A program made the translations under genes and the position numbers. A stretch of 64,000 nt of DNA from Anaeramoeba flamelloides (taxonomy: Eukaryota > Metamonada > Anaeramoebidae), in contig JANTQA010000057.1 of the NCBI GenBank assembly GCA_027625915.1, forward strand, positions 2,666,001-2,730,000, written 5' to 3'. Of this stretch, positions 1 through 11,164 are shown in pieces. Below the pieces are notes generated by a model, which saw nothing but the letters and a program-made list of their open reading frames with translations, did not search any database and was not told the DNA's origin. Positions within the stretch are counted from its first letter, which is position 1. Every line of letters begins with the position of its first letter.

Positions 1-18
1 CTGAAATAGAAACTTAAT

Positions 19-412
19 ACTATTTGTTGTAAAATAAATGAAATAAAATTTTCATTCAGCTTTCCCAAAAAAAGATTTTATAATTAGTTATACTGGTATT
101 TGGATTCAAAAGGGGAAAAATTTTCACTTTATTTTACATATTTTTCATTTTTAATTTAAAAAGAGTTTTAAAAGAAGTTGGTTGTAATTTGTTGCTCTAT
201 TAGAAAAATGTAATTGAAAAATAAGTGAAAAATTATTCCCATTTTGAATCGAAATACCGGTATTTCAATTTTTAATTCCATCAACCAGTTTAAATTATTC
301 ATTGTCATTTTTAGAATTGGGAACTTTAATGATTTGTATTAATTCTTGAGAGGTGTGTATTTTTTGGAAAGAAGAATGAAAATTTTGATCTGTTTATTTT
401 TCAATTAACAGT
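19..412. mobile_element. TA-flanked inverted-repeat element in the Rab intron
   Basis: The left end reads CTATTTGTTGTAAAATAAA and continues into TTTTCATTCAGCTTTCC. The right end is its inverse, GGAAAG..GAATGAAAATTTTG and then TTTTTCAATTAACAG, flanked by TA. The same terminal repeats recur at 14528-14750, 33491-33711 and 52430-52658, so this is a dispersed family of non-autonomous DNA elements (MITE-like, mariner-type TA target). This copy is longer than its siblings of about 225 bp because another inverted-repeat element (91-262) sits inside it. No coding capacity. Confidence 0.6.
91..262. mobile_element. Inner inverted-repeat element, TACTGGTATTTG family
   Basis: Arms of about 45 bp: 91-135 begins TACTGGTATTTGGATTC and runs through GGGGAAAAATTTTCAC, and 218-262 is its imperfect inverse ending in GAATCGAAATACCGGTA. 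It lies within the 19-412 element, so it inserted second. Related ends flank 4848-5015 and, more weakly, 12112-12190. Non-autonomous and non-coding. Confidence 0.55.
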
Positions 413-504
413 AATATTTTGATTTCTTTAAGAATTAAATTGATTCTTTGTTTTATTTTTTCCTTTCCACTCTCTCAATCTTCTTTTGATTTCTTATTCC
501 ATAG

Positions 505-871
505 ACGAGGAACATACAATCAATTAGAAACATGGTTAAATGACGCAAAAAATTATACAGATCAAAACGTTGTCATGTTTTTAATTGGAAACAAAACAGA
601 TATCTCTGATCGACAAGTGTCTTATGAAGAAGGACAAGACTTTGCCAAAGAAAACAATTTGGAATACATCGAAACTAGCGCAAAAACTGGTGATAATGTC
701 GAAGACGCATTTTTACAAGCCGCTAATCATGTTTATCGGTTAGTAAAGGAAGGAAAATTAACAAGAAACGTTTCTGTTCATACAAAAAGAATTTCAAAAA
801 AACAAATGAAATCAAATAATAATTATAAGGTTGTTGGTGAAAACTCCTCAAATAAGGGAGGCTGTTGTTAA
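505..871 (+). CDS. Rab-family small GTPase, 3'-terminal exon
   Basis: This exon encodes the C-terminal 121 residues of a Rab GTPase, a membrane-traffic switch. It opens after an acceptor (ATAG at 501-504) in a frame beginning RGTYNQLETWLNDAK, which matches Rab2/Rab4-type proteins just after the switch II region. The G4 guanine-specificity motif is GNKTD and the G5 motif is ETSAKTG. The protein ends in NKGGCC, a double-cysteine geranylgeranylation signal, so it should be membrane-anchored. The P-loop, switch I and DxxG motif must lie on exons upstream of the window; the exon begins with one base that completes a split codon. Bases 1-504 read as intron. The open frame continues upstream to 419 but is Phe/Ser-rich, starts at TTG and shows no Rab similarity, so it is not coding. 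Rab2 versus Rab4 cannot be settled without the 5' half. Confidence 0.88.
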
Positions 872-2450
872 ATTAATTTTTATTACTGATAAATTCAAAG
901 AAATATCAGAAAAATTTTAATTCATTTTCAATTTGATAAATTTTTTTACACAAGTTTTGATTAATACATTATATACATTTAAATGTGAAGAAACTTTGTA
1001 AAATTTGTTTGAATTCCAAAAGATTCTTTCTCTTGAGTTGTTTTATTTGTTGAGTTAATTGATTTCAAAAATGGAAACTGAACTAAAAATTTAAAAAAAT
1101 AAATTTTAATGTCTCAGTATTTAATAAAAGAATAATAAAAAGAAAACAATTTTTTCATAATTTAAATACACACTTGTATTTGAATTCTAAATTGGAATAA
1201 TTTTTCACTTATTTTTCCTTTTTTTTTATTTTCCTTTTAGACACAGAAAGTTTTCAAAGAGGTAGGTTGTAAAGGAAGTGTACAAAAATACAATTTAAAA
1301 AAAAAAAACAAAGTTCTAAAAGAACCCAGTTTATCAAAAATTGATTTAATTTCAGAAAAAATACAATAATTATTTCGAATTTAAAAAAACTATTTAATTA
1401 ATTTATTTAAAGAACAGTACAAATCAATTATTGATTTTTTTTTTATAAAAAAATAATAGAAACAAAAACCAAACCCTTAAATTAAAAATTCTCACAAACA
1501 CCTGCTTGAAAAACTTTGAACTTATAACTTTTAACCTAAATTCATACTTTTTCATTTGATTATTGTATTAATAGAAAAATATTAACCCAAATGTAAATAT
1601 AACAGTGAGTTTGTAAAAAGTTAATATTAGATGTGACAATGCAATTTAGTATTTTTTCTCAATTTTTAAAGATTTTCAAATATATAAAACCAATTCAAAT
1701 CAATAAATCTAATAAAAATAACAAATAATAGATATTATCAAATAGATTATTTTAATCCAAAGAGTTCATTATTTATACTTGTGATATCTAGAAAAAATAT
1801 TACTTAATCTTTTAAATTAAAAGAAATTTAATAATCAAGTTAAATAAAATAAATGATCAATTTTTTTCGATCATCAAGGATTCGATATTAGAATTATTTT
1901 TATTGAATTTTAAAATGAGATTTAAAGTTTCGTGATATTTGTTTGTTGATAATTATCCAACATTACTAAAAGTGAGGTCTATTTAAAAAAAAACTAGTTT
2001 TTTGCAAATTTTTCTTTTTCTTTTTTTCCCAACTCAAAAAGGATCTAGATCTTTTTTCTTGTAAATTTAATTTTTGGAAAATAAGAAATTCTTTAAAAAT
2101 GATAATTCATTTCTCTAAAGTTGATAAAGGGAGTTGCCATTTGGGTTTAATTGAAACCTTGTCAAAATAATTACTCTATTACCTTAGTTTAAAAAAATAT
2201 ATTTGATTTACTAATCCAGACATAAAAAACAGTTGTAAAGAGCAATTTTCAAAAAAATAGAAAAAGCAATGAAAAAAAAATGTAAATCTAGAACTGGTGA
2301 GAAAACAACGAAATTGGGAATTTAAAATTACTTTCACACTCACAAAAAACAAAAAAAGTTCAAACATCACTAATTATATTCATCTATCCCTTTTCATTTT
2401 TTTACAATTCAATTTAATTTTGGAATTTCTTCTTTTATTAGCCCTCTAAA
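872..2450. other. Intergenic, Rab 3' flank to ssnA-like 5' flank
   Basis: No gene seen. Bases 885-1090 are a diverged copy of sequence also found at 12630-12835 inside the 12405-13320 foldback. The rest is AT-rich with homopolymer tracts. Just upstream of the ssnA-like ATG, a pyrimidine-rich run ending TTTTATTAG (AG at 2440-2441) looks like a 3' splice site, so a 5'-UTR intron is possible. Confidence 0.45.
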
Positions 2451-3797
2451 ATGACCTTACTTTATAACGCCGTCTTGTTTACTGGAACTGATTTTATTGT
2501 CCCAGGAGCACTTTATTTTGAAAAGGATACAATTGTAGCTGTTGGCGGATCTGAGGACTTGTTTTCATTATATTCTGAGAAGGCAAGCGAGAAAATGGAT
2601 CTTGATGGGAAATTGTTAATGCCTGGTATGATTTGTCTTCATGGGCATTTCTATGGTATGTTTAGCCGTGGTATGTCCCTCAAAGGGGGCAACCCATCCA
2701 ATTTTAAAGAAATTTTGGAGCAATTGTGGTGGCGACTTGACAAGGCCCTTCAGCCCGAGGACGTGAAATACAGCGCGTTAGTGTGCCTCCTTCAGGCAAT
2801 CAAATGCGGGACAACAACAATTGTTGATCACCATGCTTCACCAAACTCCATCAAGGGATCGTTAGATGAAATTGCCTCTGCAACACTAGAGTCACAGGTC
2901 AGGGCAGTGTTGTGTTACGAAGTTACAGATCGAAATGGAGAAGAAGGTGCCCTTGAGGGGATCAAAGAAAACATCCGCTTCATCAAGAAATGCTTAATTG
3001 ACGAGCCAAACCCATTATTGGGCGCAACCTTCGGATTACATGCCGCCTTTACCTGCTGCGATGAAACCTTAACAAAATGCCGAGACGCAATGTTGGAATT
3101 GCCCAAGGAGGTCCAAAAAATGACAGGGTTTCATATCCATGTCGGAGAAGATACCACAGATCTCAAAGTCTCCATGGAAAAATATGGAATCAAAACAGTC
3201 GAAAGATTAAAAAAATTCGGAATCCTTGGTGAAAACTCTTTACTTGGCCACTGTGTCGACGTCGACAAGGAAGAATTGCAAATAATTAAAGACACCAATT
3301 CAAATATCGTACACAACCCTCAATCTAACATGAATAACGCAGTCGGATTGCCAGACGTGCTCACAGCTATCGAAATGGGTATTGATGTCGGATTGGGTAC
3401 AGATGGCATCACCTTGGATATGTTTGCAGAAAGCAAAGTCACCTATTTTTCACATAAGTTGTATAAAAAAGACCCTCGAGTGATGGGGGGCGAAACCTTA
3501 AAAATGTTGATCGAGGGCAATTCAAAAATAGCCTCAAAATTCTTAAGCAAAAAGGTCGGATCACTTGAGCCAGGCGCCTTTGCCGATTGTATAATCGTTG
3601 ACTACGACCCACCAACCGATCTAAATAAAGGTAACTTCCCATGGCACGTGCAATTTGGTGTCACAGCTGGTGACGTCAGAAGCACAATCTGTGGGGGTAA
3701 ATGGTTGATGAAGGACCGTAAAATTTTGACACTAAATGAAAAAGAAATAATGAAACGTGCCAGAGAATTATCTGTTGGTGTTTGGGATCGTTTTTAA
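2451..3797 (+). CDS. SsnA-like metal-dependent aminohydrolase (amidohydrolase superfamily)
   Basis: An intact single exon of 448 residues from ATG to TAA. It is a TIM-barrel amidohydrolase most like the SsnA group (putative aminohydrolase of the chlorohydrolase/guanine deaminase clan). Metal ligands are visible: HGH at residues 64-66 (LMPGMICLHGH), HIH at 228-230, GHC with His267, and Asp318 in GLGTDG. LWWRLDKAL at 92-100 and GTTTIVDHHASPN at 120-132 are SsnA hallmarks. The family hydrolyses amino groups on heterocycles; the true substrate of SsnA is not established. The N-terminal composite beta-strands (TLLYNAVLFTG, DTIVAVGG) match the family start, supporting this ATG. GC content is well above the flanks and there is no intron. 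The family is mainly known from anaerobic bacteria, so transfer into this genome is plausible but inferred. Cytosolic, since no signal peptide is seen. Confidence 0.9.
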   Translation: MTLLYNAVLFTGTDFIVPGALYFEKDTIVAVGGSEDLFSLYSEKASEKMDLDGKLLMPGMICLHGHFYGMFSRGMSLKGGNPSNFKEILEQLWWRLDKALQPEDVKYSALVCLLQAIKCGTTTIVDHHASPNSIKGSLDEIASATLESQVRAVLCYEVTDRNGEEGALEGIKENIRFIKKCLIDEPNPLLGATFGLHAAFTCCDETLTKCRDAMLELPKEVQKMTGFHIHVGEDTTDLKVSMEKYGIKTVERLKKFGILGENSLLGHCVDVDKEELQIIKDTNSNIVHNPQSNMNNAVGLPDVLTAIEMGIDVGLGTDGITLDMFAESKVTYFSHKLYKKDPRVMGGETLKMLIEGNSKIASKFLSKKVGSLEPGAFADCIIVDYDPPTDLNKGNFPWHVQFGVTAGDVRSTICGGKWLMKDRKILTLNEKEIMKRARELSVGVWDRF

Positions 3798-4847
3798 ATT
3801 GGCGAATTGAGATAATTTTCGATCTTTTTTTTTCCTTGATTTTTTTTTTGTCATGTTTTTTTTTTCTATTAATTTTTTTTAAATTAAATTATGTTCAATT
3901 TTCAATCACATAATTGAAATTAAACTTAAAACTAAGATTTTTTTTTGATTCAAATAATCTTAATTTAAGTTGACATCAATTAAAAAATTACTGTAAAAGA
4001 GACCATTATCAATAATAATCAAATACAGTCCTCTTGAATTTTTATTTTTATTTTTATTTTATTTTTTTTTCAATTGTCGTTTTTTTTTAGGTACTTTGGG
4101 GAAATTCATCCGTTTATTTCTTCATTAAAAATATGTGATTATTTGGAATTCAAATCGGTTATCATGAGTTCTATCTATTTTCACTAATCAAAAGGGTTGT
4201 CATACATTTAACAATTATTTATGAAATTATCTTTATCAAACTAAAAAAAAAATTGAGATAAATTTTTAATCTTGAACTAATAATTAAAATAATATAATAT
4301 TGGTGATGAAATTTGTATTTAAAACCCCTATTGACCATTCTAGAAAAAAAAATAGTCAAATCGATTTTAATTGAAAAATTATAAAATATCTGAATTATTT
4401 AAGTTATTTTTCACTGAACAATTAGTATACCAGTAATTGAAATAGTTCAGAACAGATCAATAATCATTATTAATATCTTTAAAACAATTTCATACAAATT
4501 GATAAATCATAATATCAACTAAATCGAAAAAAATTCAATTTTGATAATGTTTACAATTATAATCTCAAATAGAGAAAATTGAACATTCTTAAATTTTGTT
4601 TAATTTGATTTGTTAATTAAACTTTATTTCAGTCAAATGGGCTGAACATTTTTTTCAAATATCAATTATTTTATATACTTAACCTCTGAAGAACTTATAA
4701 GAAATAAAAAGAAGAATACACATCAAAGAATTTTTGATATATGTCTGGAATGAAAACTAATTATTCAATAGATTTTCTTAAAAAATGAAAAACTCAAATT
4801 CTTTGTGATTCAATTGAGAAAAACAAGAATGTTCATTTTGATCTTCT

Positions 4848-5015
4848 TCTGGTATTTGAATAATAAATAAGATTCAATTTTTACATCATAATATCTACCT
4901 TTCTTTTACAAATCAAGCACTCCAAATGAAGTAGGTTGGGATCTGTGGTCTCTATTTGAAAAAGGAAATGAAAATGAAGTGAAAATTTTTTACATTTATT
5001 ATCCAAATATCAGTA
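4848..5015. mobile_element. Small inverted-repeat element, TACTGGTATTTG family
   Basis: Left end TCTGGTATTTGAATAATAAA and right end TTTATTATCCAAATATCAGTA are near-perfect inverses. The sequence inside has no reading frame of note. Ends resemble those of 91-262, so this is probably the same non-autonomous family. Confidence 0.4.
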
Positions 5016-6136
5016 TCAAATATTTAATAAAATTCCAATAGAAATCAATATGATTTCTCAAAAATAATTTCCAGAGTTTCAATAGCTTTAGAATAACAAG
5101 TTCTTACCAAGTGACTATTGATCTTGCAATAAAAAAATTTTTTTCAAAGAATTACTTTTCAAAAAAAATCGAAAAAAACAAAATTAAAAAAAAATCTAGT
5201 GTTAAAGAAAAAAATATGTTAAAAAATGATTTCGATTTTGAAAATTTCCCAAAATAAAAATTTTCTTCTAATATCTATGCAAACCCTTTAAAAACATGTA
5301 TTTCGCCCATTTAAACTGGGCCCCTTGGACTGGAAAATAGTTTATATTTTGATTTAAAGGATCATTTCTATTTTTGGAGTTTTTTTTGTTTTAAAACGAA
5401 CACAAAAAGATATTCTTAAATATTTGAAAATTAGAGTCGATGACTATGGTTTGATAATTAAAAGCTTATTTAACAATTCTTTTTCTTTTGACATTTTTTT
5501 TTTTCTGGAATGGTAAGGTGATTTTTAATATAATAAATTAAAAAGGAAATCTTGTCAGCATTAAATTTATCTTTTTACAATTTTTGTTTTTGAAAATATA
5601 AAATTTGAAGATTATTAAAATATTGGCAGACATTATCAGCAACCTTGATATTTGCCAAGAAAACAATTCAAATAATGTTAAAATTTACACAATTATGTTA
5701 AAAATAATATATTCATTTATTTATCAATTCTGTTTCATATAAAGAGGTTAACTTTTATTGAAGAACAAAAAAAAAAAAACAATTCATTTTTTCTAATTAT
5801 AATAATTTAAGGGTGGGGTTTTTAATTTCTCTTATTTGACATTATTTTTTCTTAAGTTTGAGAAATTTAAAGAAAATTTATTTAATTTTCTTTTCATTTC
5901 CCAAATTAAAAAAATTCTAGACACCTTACGACACTCTACAACACTCTACCGCACATGACAAAAATATTTCAGAATAATTAAAAATTAAAACTCTTTATTT
6001 AAAATTCAAAAATATTTAAGTTATCCCTCAAGCACAACAATACTAAAATTTAGGAAATTTACTAATTGCTCAAACAGAAATTATTATGTAATAGATAAAA
6101 ACTCAAATAAATTTTGTCCATAATGTTTAAAATATT

Positions 6137-6388
6137 GAACAGAAAGAAATAATAGAAAATATTGATCATTTTTTATGGAGTATGTCCTTCCTATGAAAAA
6201 TAGATTAACTTCTCTTATTAAATTAAAAGAAATAAATCTTAATGAATTGATTTTAAACTGTGATAGTTTAAAATTATTTTCATTGATTAGTAATCGTGAA
6301 ATCTATAATTTTACGCTTAAATTTCTGATAGGGAATTTAAGTATAAGAACAACTAGAGTGTAATTTTACACTTCTTCAATAATAAAAA
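6137..6388 (+). mobile_element. 5'-truncated LINE tail (3' end of ORF plus 3' hairpin)
   Basis: Translation gives a broken frame with EIIENIDHFLW, then CPSYEKNR in a sister copy, then KLKEI..LNELILNCDSLKLFSLISNREIYNF and a stop. The pattern of an acidic/HFL stretch followed by CPxYE resembles the C-terminus downstream of reverse transcriptase in non-LTR retrotransposons. The 3' end is AGAGTGTAATTTTACACTTCTTC followed by AATAATAAAAAA. The same tail occurs at 45158-45255 and at 50822-51830. Truncation at the 5' side with a shared A-rich 3' end is the usual mark of target-primed reverse transcription. Confidence 0.55.
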
Positions 6389-6785
6389 AGTTCGGTAGAT
6401 TTTTCTTGAGATTTTCTATTTTATCTGTTAAGTGTTCTAAGTTTTTTTGAGGTTTTCTATTTTATTTGTGAAATCTATTGATTTTTGCAAGAAAACAGAA
6501 AACCTGAATAAGGCTAAGATGTTTTTTTTAATTTGAGAAATAAAAAGAAAATTCAAGAAATATTCTTTTAATTTCTAAAATTCAAAAAAAAAAACAACTA
6601 CTCTTTTCCTGAATTAAAAAGAATGGAAGTAAAAAGGGGGATTTTTCTCTATTCTTTTAAATTCTGAAAAAGCTAACTGCGTTTTTTTTTTAATTTCAGA
6701 AATAAACCCAAAATTTATTTAATTTTCAGTTTTTTCTAAAATTAAAAAAAACCTAAGGACAAGTACCGTCAAGTACCGTGGAGTG

Positions 6786-6862
6786 CCTAGGTTTTTTAGA
6801 ATTCAAAAGAATAAAGTTAAATCTTTTGATTTTACTCCATTCTTTTAAATTAAAAAAAAACG
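6786..6862. repeat. Short foldback repeat (CCTAGGTTTTTTAGAATTC family)
   Basis: Arms CCTAGGTTTTTTAGAATTCA plus AAAGAAT and the inverse ATTCTTTTAAATTAAAAAAA surround a core of about 20 bases (AAATCTTTTGATTTTACTCC). Diverged relatives occur at about 48550-48640 and 61305-61400. Probably a very short non-autonomous element or hairpin repeat; function unknown. Confidence 0.4.
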
Positions 6863-7036
6863 AACAGCTGTAAGAGGAAATTAATTGCCTTTTTTAAAGA
6901 TTTAAAAAAAAAAAAAAATAATTAAAATATCAGATAAAAATTTTTGTTATGGTTTTACTAAAGATATACATACGTGCACATGTATATTATGTATAAAATT
7001 TTATATTTTTGAAAAAATATTTAATAAAAGCCAACT

Positions 7037-9868
7037 TTAAATATTAACCCCATCATTTAAACCAGCCTGGTTAGTAATGTGTAAGAAAACTTCTTCTAAG
7101 GTGGTTTGAGAAATTCCCCAATCTGTTATATTGTATTTTTTAGAATTTTTAATCATGTTATCAAACAACTCTGAAAGCACGACATCTTTTTTTGGGATTT
7201 GGAATTGATAATATCCAGCAATTGAATTCAATAATACACATCTCGGAAACATTTCCTTTATATGTTCACTGGTAATCTTTTCGTTTTGCTCCCCACCAGA
7301 GACACTATAGCTAAATTTAAAAAATTTACCAAAATTGGATTTTAATTTAGCGCTGGTACCAAGAGCCTGTAATTCGCCTTTTGCCATTATACCAATTCGA
7401 TCAGATAAGGCCTCTGCTTCTTCCATTGAATGTGTCGTTAATATTATCGATTTACCACCAGACAATTTTTTTGCTTTTGTTAACACATTCCACAAATTTC
7501 TTTTACTCGATGGATCAAGGCCAGTTGTTGGTTCGTCAAGGAAAATCACCTATGTATAATTTTAAAAATTAAATAAATTGAAAAGAATGAGAAAATTAGA
7601 TCACAATACGAAAGTAACAAATAAAGATGCTGCAGCAGCAGCGGCAATAACAACAAAAACATAATAATAAAATGATAAATTATATATAAAAAAAATATAT
7701 ATAATTATAAAAAAAAAATATAAAAAAAAAAAAAAAAAAAAAATTACTTCAGGATCTACAATTAAAGCACAAGCGACTGAGATTCTTCTTTTCATACCAC
7801 CGGAATATTCTTTAATTTTTTTATTTTTTGCGTCCAATAAGCCGATTTCCTCTAATAAATCATGCACTTGCTCTTTTAAATACATCCCCTTAAAGCCACA
7901 TAATTTGCCATAAAACTCAAGTGTTTCCTCCCCGGTTAAATCATCCCACAACCTATCATCCTGGCAACATACCCCCACGTGTTTTTGAATTTCGGAAAAG
8001 GAGTCTTTGATATTGTAACCACAAATGATTGCCTCCCCGGAGGTTTGAGGAAACAATCCGGATAATATGCTGATAAGAGTAGTTTTTCCCGCGCCGTTGG
8101 GACCTAATAAGCCAAAGCATTCGCCATTTTTAATTCCCAAATAGAGATCGTTTACTGCGAGTACATCTGGTTGGTTATCTTTCCCTTTATAAATTTTTGA
8201 CAAATCCATTATTTTGATTGGGTCTTTTGAAGACATGACCCTATTTTTTTCAGAATTTATCAAAAACTTTTCATCGTCGCCCTCATCGGCGTTACTGTTT
8301 GTATATAAATAATCGATATTATCTGATCGTGAATCCTCGTTGATATCGATTTTATTTTCTTCAAAGTTCAAATAATTGTCGTTTTCGATCTCGTTCAATT
8401 CGATATCTTTGGCCTTTTTCGCTTTCTTATAAGTGGAAGGCATGAATAGAAAAAAGGGATTTTTCCTGTTCCCAAATCCCTTTGGAAGGACCTGCCAGCA
8501 GTAATAGGCGACCATGAAAAGCGCGATGGATTCCACGATTATAAACAGGTAAATGGATCCCAAGTTCTTGTAATTCAAGCTTAGGTCGGCAATTCGCACG
8601 CCGGCCTGGCCGATTCCGGATGCGTCTGACAGGATTTGGAGGCCATGGAACAGGGCGCACGAGGGGATCAGCTCGAGCAAATAATAGGTGATGGGCGACG
8701 CGTCCCCGTTCTTTGTGATTTGCTGGAAGAGCGTAGTTGCGCCGACCATTATTATCAGGAGCAAAAAAAAGCTAAAGATCCGCGCGGTTTTTTCCTTGGC
8801 AAAGAAGGCTGCGCAAATGAAGGCAATTGCGATCGTGACGTTGCCATACAGGAAGAAGAGCAAAAAGTGTGACAGAAAATCGTTTTGGATGAAAATTCGG
8901 AATTTCAGCCCGTACCCCGAAAGGTAAAACACAAGCAGCAGCAGCGCAAACATGATGTAATTAAAGAGGTAATTGACGACCCAATACACCTTCAATTTCA
9001 GCCCCATCATGCTCATGATCGCAATCAGCTTGTGCTCCTTTTCTCGGACGATCTGCCGGATGAAGTTCGGTATCATGATATGGAGCAAACAGCAAAAGTA
9101 GATTGGCTGGAGCAACCGTACAAGATCGAAGAATGTGGTGCCGGCCTTTTGCGGGAAGTTTTTCCTCCCGATCTGCAGGTTGTGCGTGCCGTTGTTGTTG
9201 GGGTGATCCTTACCCATCAGGGTGGCAAACGCCGATCGGAAGAACGTATTCACGCCGTTCCTCAAAAACATGGTTGCGCCGTTCACAGAATATGGCGTCG
9301 TTTCCCCCTCAATGTAGTTCGCGTCAGTCGAATTATAATAGATGCTGAACTCAGCATTGTTCTGTGAGGCACCGCCGGGCAGATTCACTTTTTTGAACAG
9401 ATATCCATAATTGGCATTCTCGTTCGAGCTGTACGAACGATAAAAATACGAATCCATTTGATCCTTGCTCTCCTTTGCTTCCAAAGTCATCCCGATCATT
9501 TTTTCCACAGGCTTCTTCCCATCGGTCAATAGCTTCCCTGACTCATACTCGTAATCCTTGATCAACGGGGCCAATTCCTCTTCAAAGGCCTCAGATTCAG
9601 AATTGACAAGATACGGGACAGCTTTGTTCACCAAGAAATCCTGGCTATACTTGATTGGGTTTTTATCTTCGGGCACTTTCACACTCGCATACTTGTTTCC
9701 AATCACTTGTAACATATAAACCAATCCAATAAAATAAAATGCAATCATGATTTGACATATATTAGATTTTTTTTGTTTTCTTTCAATTCGAAAATTTTTT
9801 TGAAATAACGCCTTAAATTGGTTTTTAAAGTTATATTGCTTTTTTCTTCTTTTTTCTTTAAATTGCAA
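7037..9868 (-). CDS. ABCA-type half ABC transporter
   Basis: Two visible exons: 9868-7748 and 7549-7037, joined phase 0 across a 198-bp GT-AG intron between DPE and VIFLDEP, inside the nucleotide-binding domain. About 877 residues: a basic N-terminus, TM1 near residues 41-57, a large lumenal/extracellular loop to about 245, a cytosolic VREKEHKLIAIMSMMGL segment typical of ABCA coupling regions (274-290), about five more membrane segments between 295 and 460, an acidic linker (480-545), then one NBD with Walker A GPNGAGKTT at 589-597, signature EYSGGMKRR at 687-695, Walker B VIFLDEP and the switch in TTHSME. The family moves lipids or amphipaths across membranes; a single TMD-NBD unit implies a dimer. 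The first in-frame ATG is residue 41, inside TM1, and the frame otherwise opens at TTG, so a small 5' exon with the true start is probably missing from this model. The 5' exon is strikingly GC-rich for this window. Confidence 0.88.
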
Positions 9869-10744
9869 ATTTTAATTTGTTGTTTATTTAGTATTAAAAA
9901 TTTTAATATTACAAAGAGTATAATAGTTATTATTAGATATCTTGTTATTATTGTTACTTTTGCTATTATTATTATCATTTTTATTATTTTTGCTATTGTT
10001 ATTGTTATTTTTGTCATTTTGATTTTTATTGTTACTTTTATGGTTGTGGGGAAATTTAAAAAGTTTAAATCAGTACTGATGATATTAAAACAATAATCAC
10101 TCAATTTTGGAAAAATTTTTATTGTAAAATTTCTTTTAATTTTAATTCAAATTCTGTATTGTTAAATATCAGGATCGTTGTTATTACAATTAACAAAAGA
10201 ATTAGTTTACAAAAAAAAAAAAAAAAAAAGGAAACAACCTGTTTAATGGAAAACAGTAACAAAAGTTCTCATTTTCAAATATTTTTCTAATGTTCACTTT
10301 TTGTTTCTTTATAAACAAAACCCAAAACCAAAAATTAGATTGATTATTAGAATCAAAAAAAAGAATTTAAAACATCAAATTAAACCAAAATTTTTGCATC
10401 TTCATTAATCAAAATTTCGAAATTTAATAGCAAAACTTGGTAAAAGTGACTTATTTGATTTTTTTTTTTTTTAATGATATGATTCTTTCATTCAATGGGA
10501 GTTTGTCTTTAAGACTTTACCAATTGCTATTTTTTCAATTTAAGTTATTTTAATTGATTGATATCATTATTGATCAGTGAAAAATACAAAGAATAATATT
10601 TGGAAAATGTAAAATTTTATGCCTATTTTTTGGTTGAGTTTTTTTTTTTTTTTTTTTTTAATTCGTTATATTCTTTTCCAATCCTCGACTTTGACTTTAT
10701 TTCAAAAGAAAAGTCAAAAAAAGGAGATAAAATAAGAAAAAAAA

Positions 10745-10930
10745 TTGTTTTGAAAAGTTGGTTTAATACTTTTTTTAATAAAAAATTGATGGGAAAAAAA
10801 TCAAAGTATCCTTCCCTGCTTGTTATTGTTTGTGGTGAGAGGTTATTGTTGAAGCCTTCAACTGGTCTATGTGGCATTACACTTGGTGTCATTTTAATAT
10901 CATCATAAAAATTAAAATCTGGTAACCTTT
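10745..10930 (-). other. Unassigned open stretch, possible coding exon
   Basis: On the minus strand this reads LNDQRLPDFNFYDDIKMTPS and then VMPHRPVEGFNNNLSPQTI, TSREGYFDFFPIN, with balanced amino-acid use unlike nearby A/T junk. There is an internal ATG (KMTPSV) and a possible donor AAA|GTATTA at its end. It could be a 5' exon of the ABCA gene, about 0.9 kb upstream on the same strand, or an exon of an unknown gene. No family recognised. Confidence 0.25.
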
Positions 10931-11164
10931 GATCATTCAAAGTGATCGTTTATTAAAAGAGGAAATTTTAAAAAAATCCAAACTTGCGCGACGTTTTTCT
11001 AGAAAATAACACCAACCAAGTTCTTATTTTTTTTTTTCATTTTGTAAAAATCAATTGGAAGCAGAAAGAATGTAATCTTTAAGTGGATCTTTGAAAGAAA
11101 ACAAAATTTGACCGTTCTCGTCATTAATGTTTAATAACAGAGGAAAATTTTTTCCAACTTATTT

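Larger units (their letters stand above)
3798..7036. other. Intergenic AT-rich region with short repeats
   Basis: No host gene found. It holds an inverted-repeat element at 4848-5015 (arms about 20 bp, TCTGGTATTTGAATAATAAA and its inverse), a 5'-truncated LINE tail at 6137-6388, and short foldback repeats around 5890-6870 built on AAACCTAGG/GAATTCAAAAGAAT-type sequence. The remainder is low-complexity A/T. Confidence 0.4.

Noticed and set aside
419-504. Upstream extension of the Rab frame
   Set aside because: Starts at TTG, is Phe/Ser/Leu-rich, and is separated from the Rab homology by an in-frame acceptor at 501-504.
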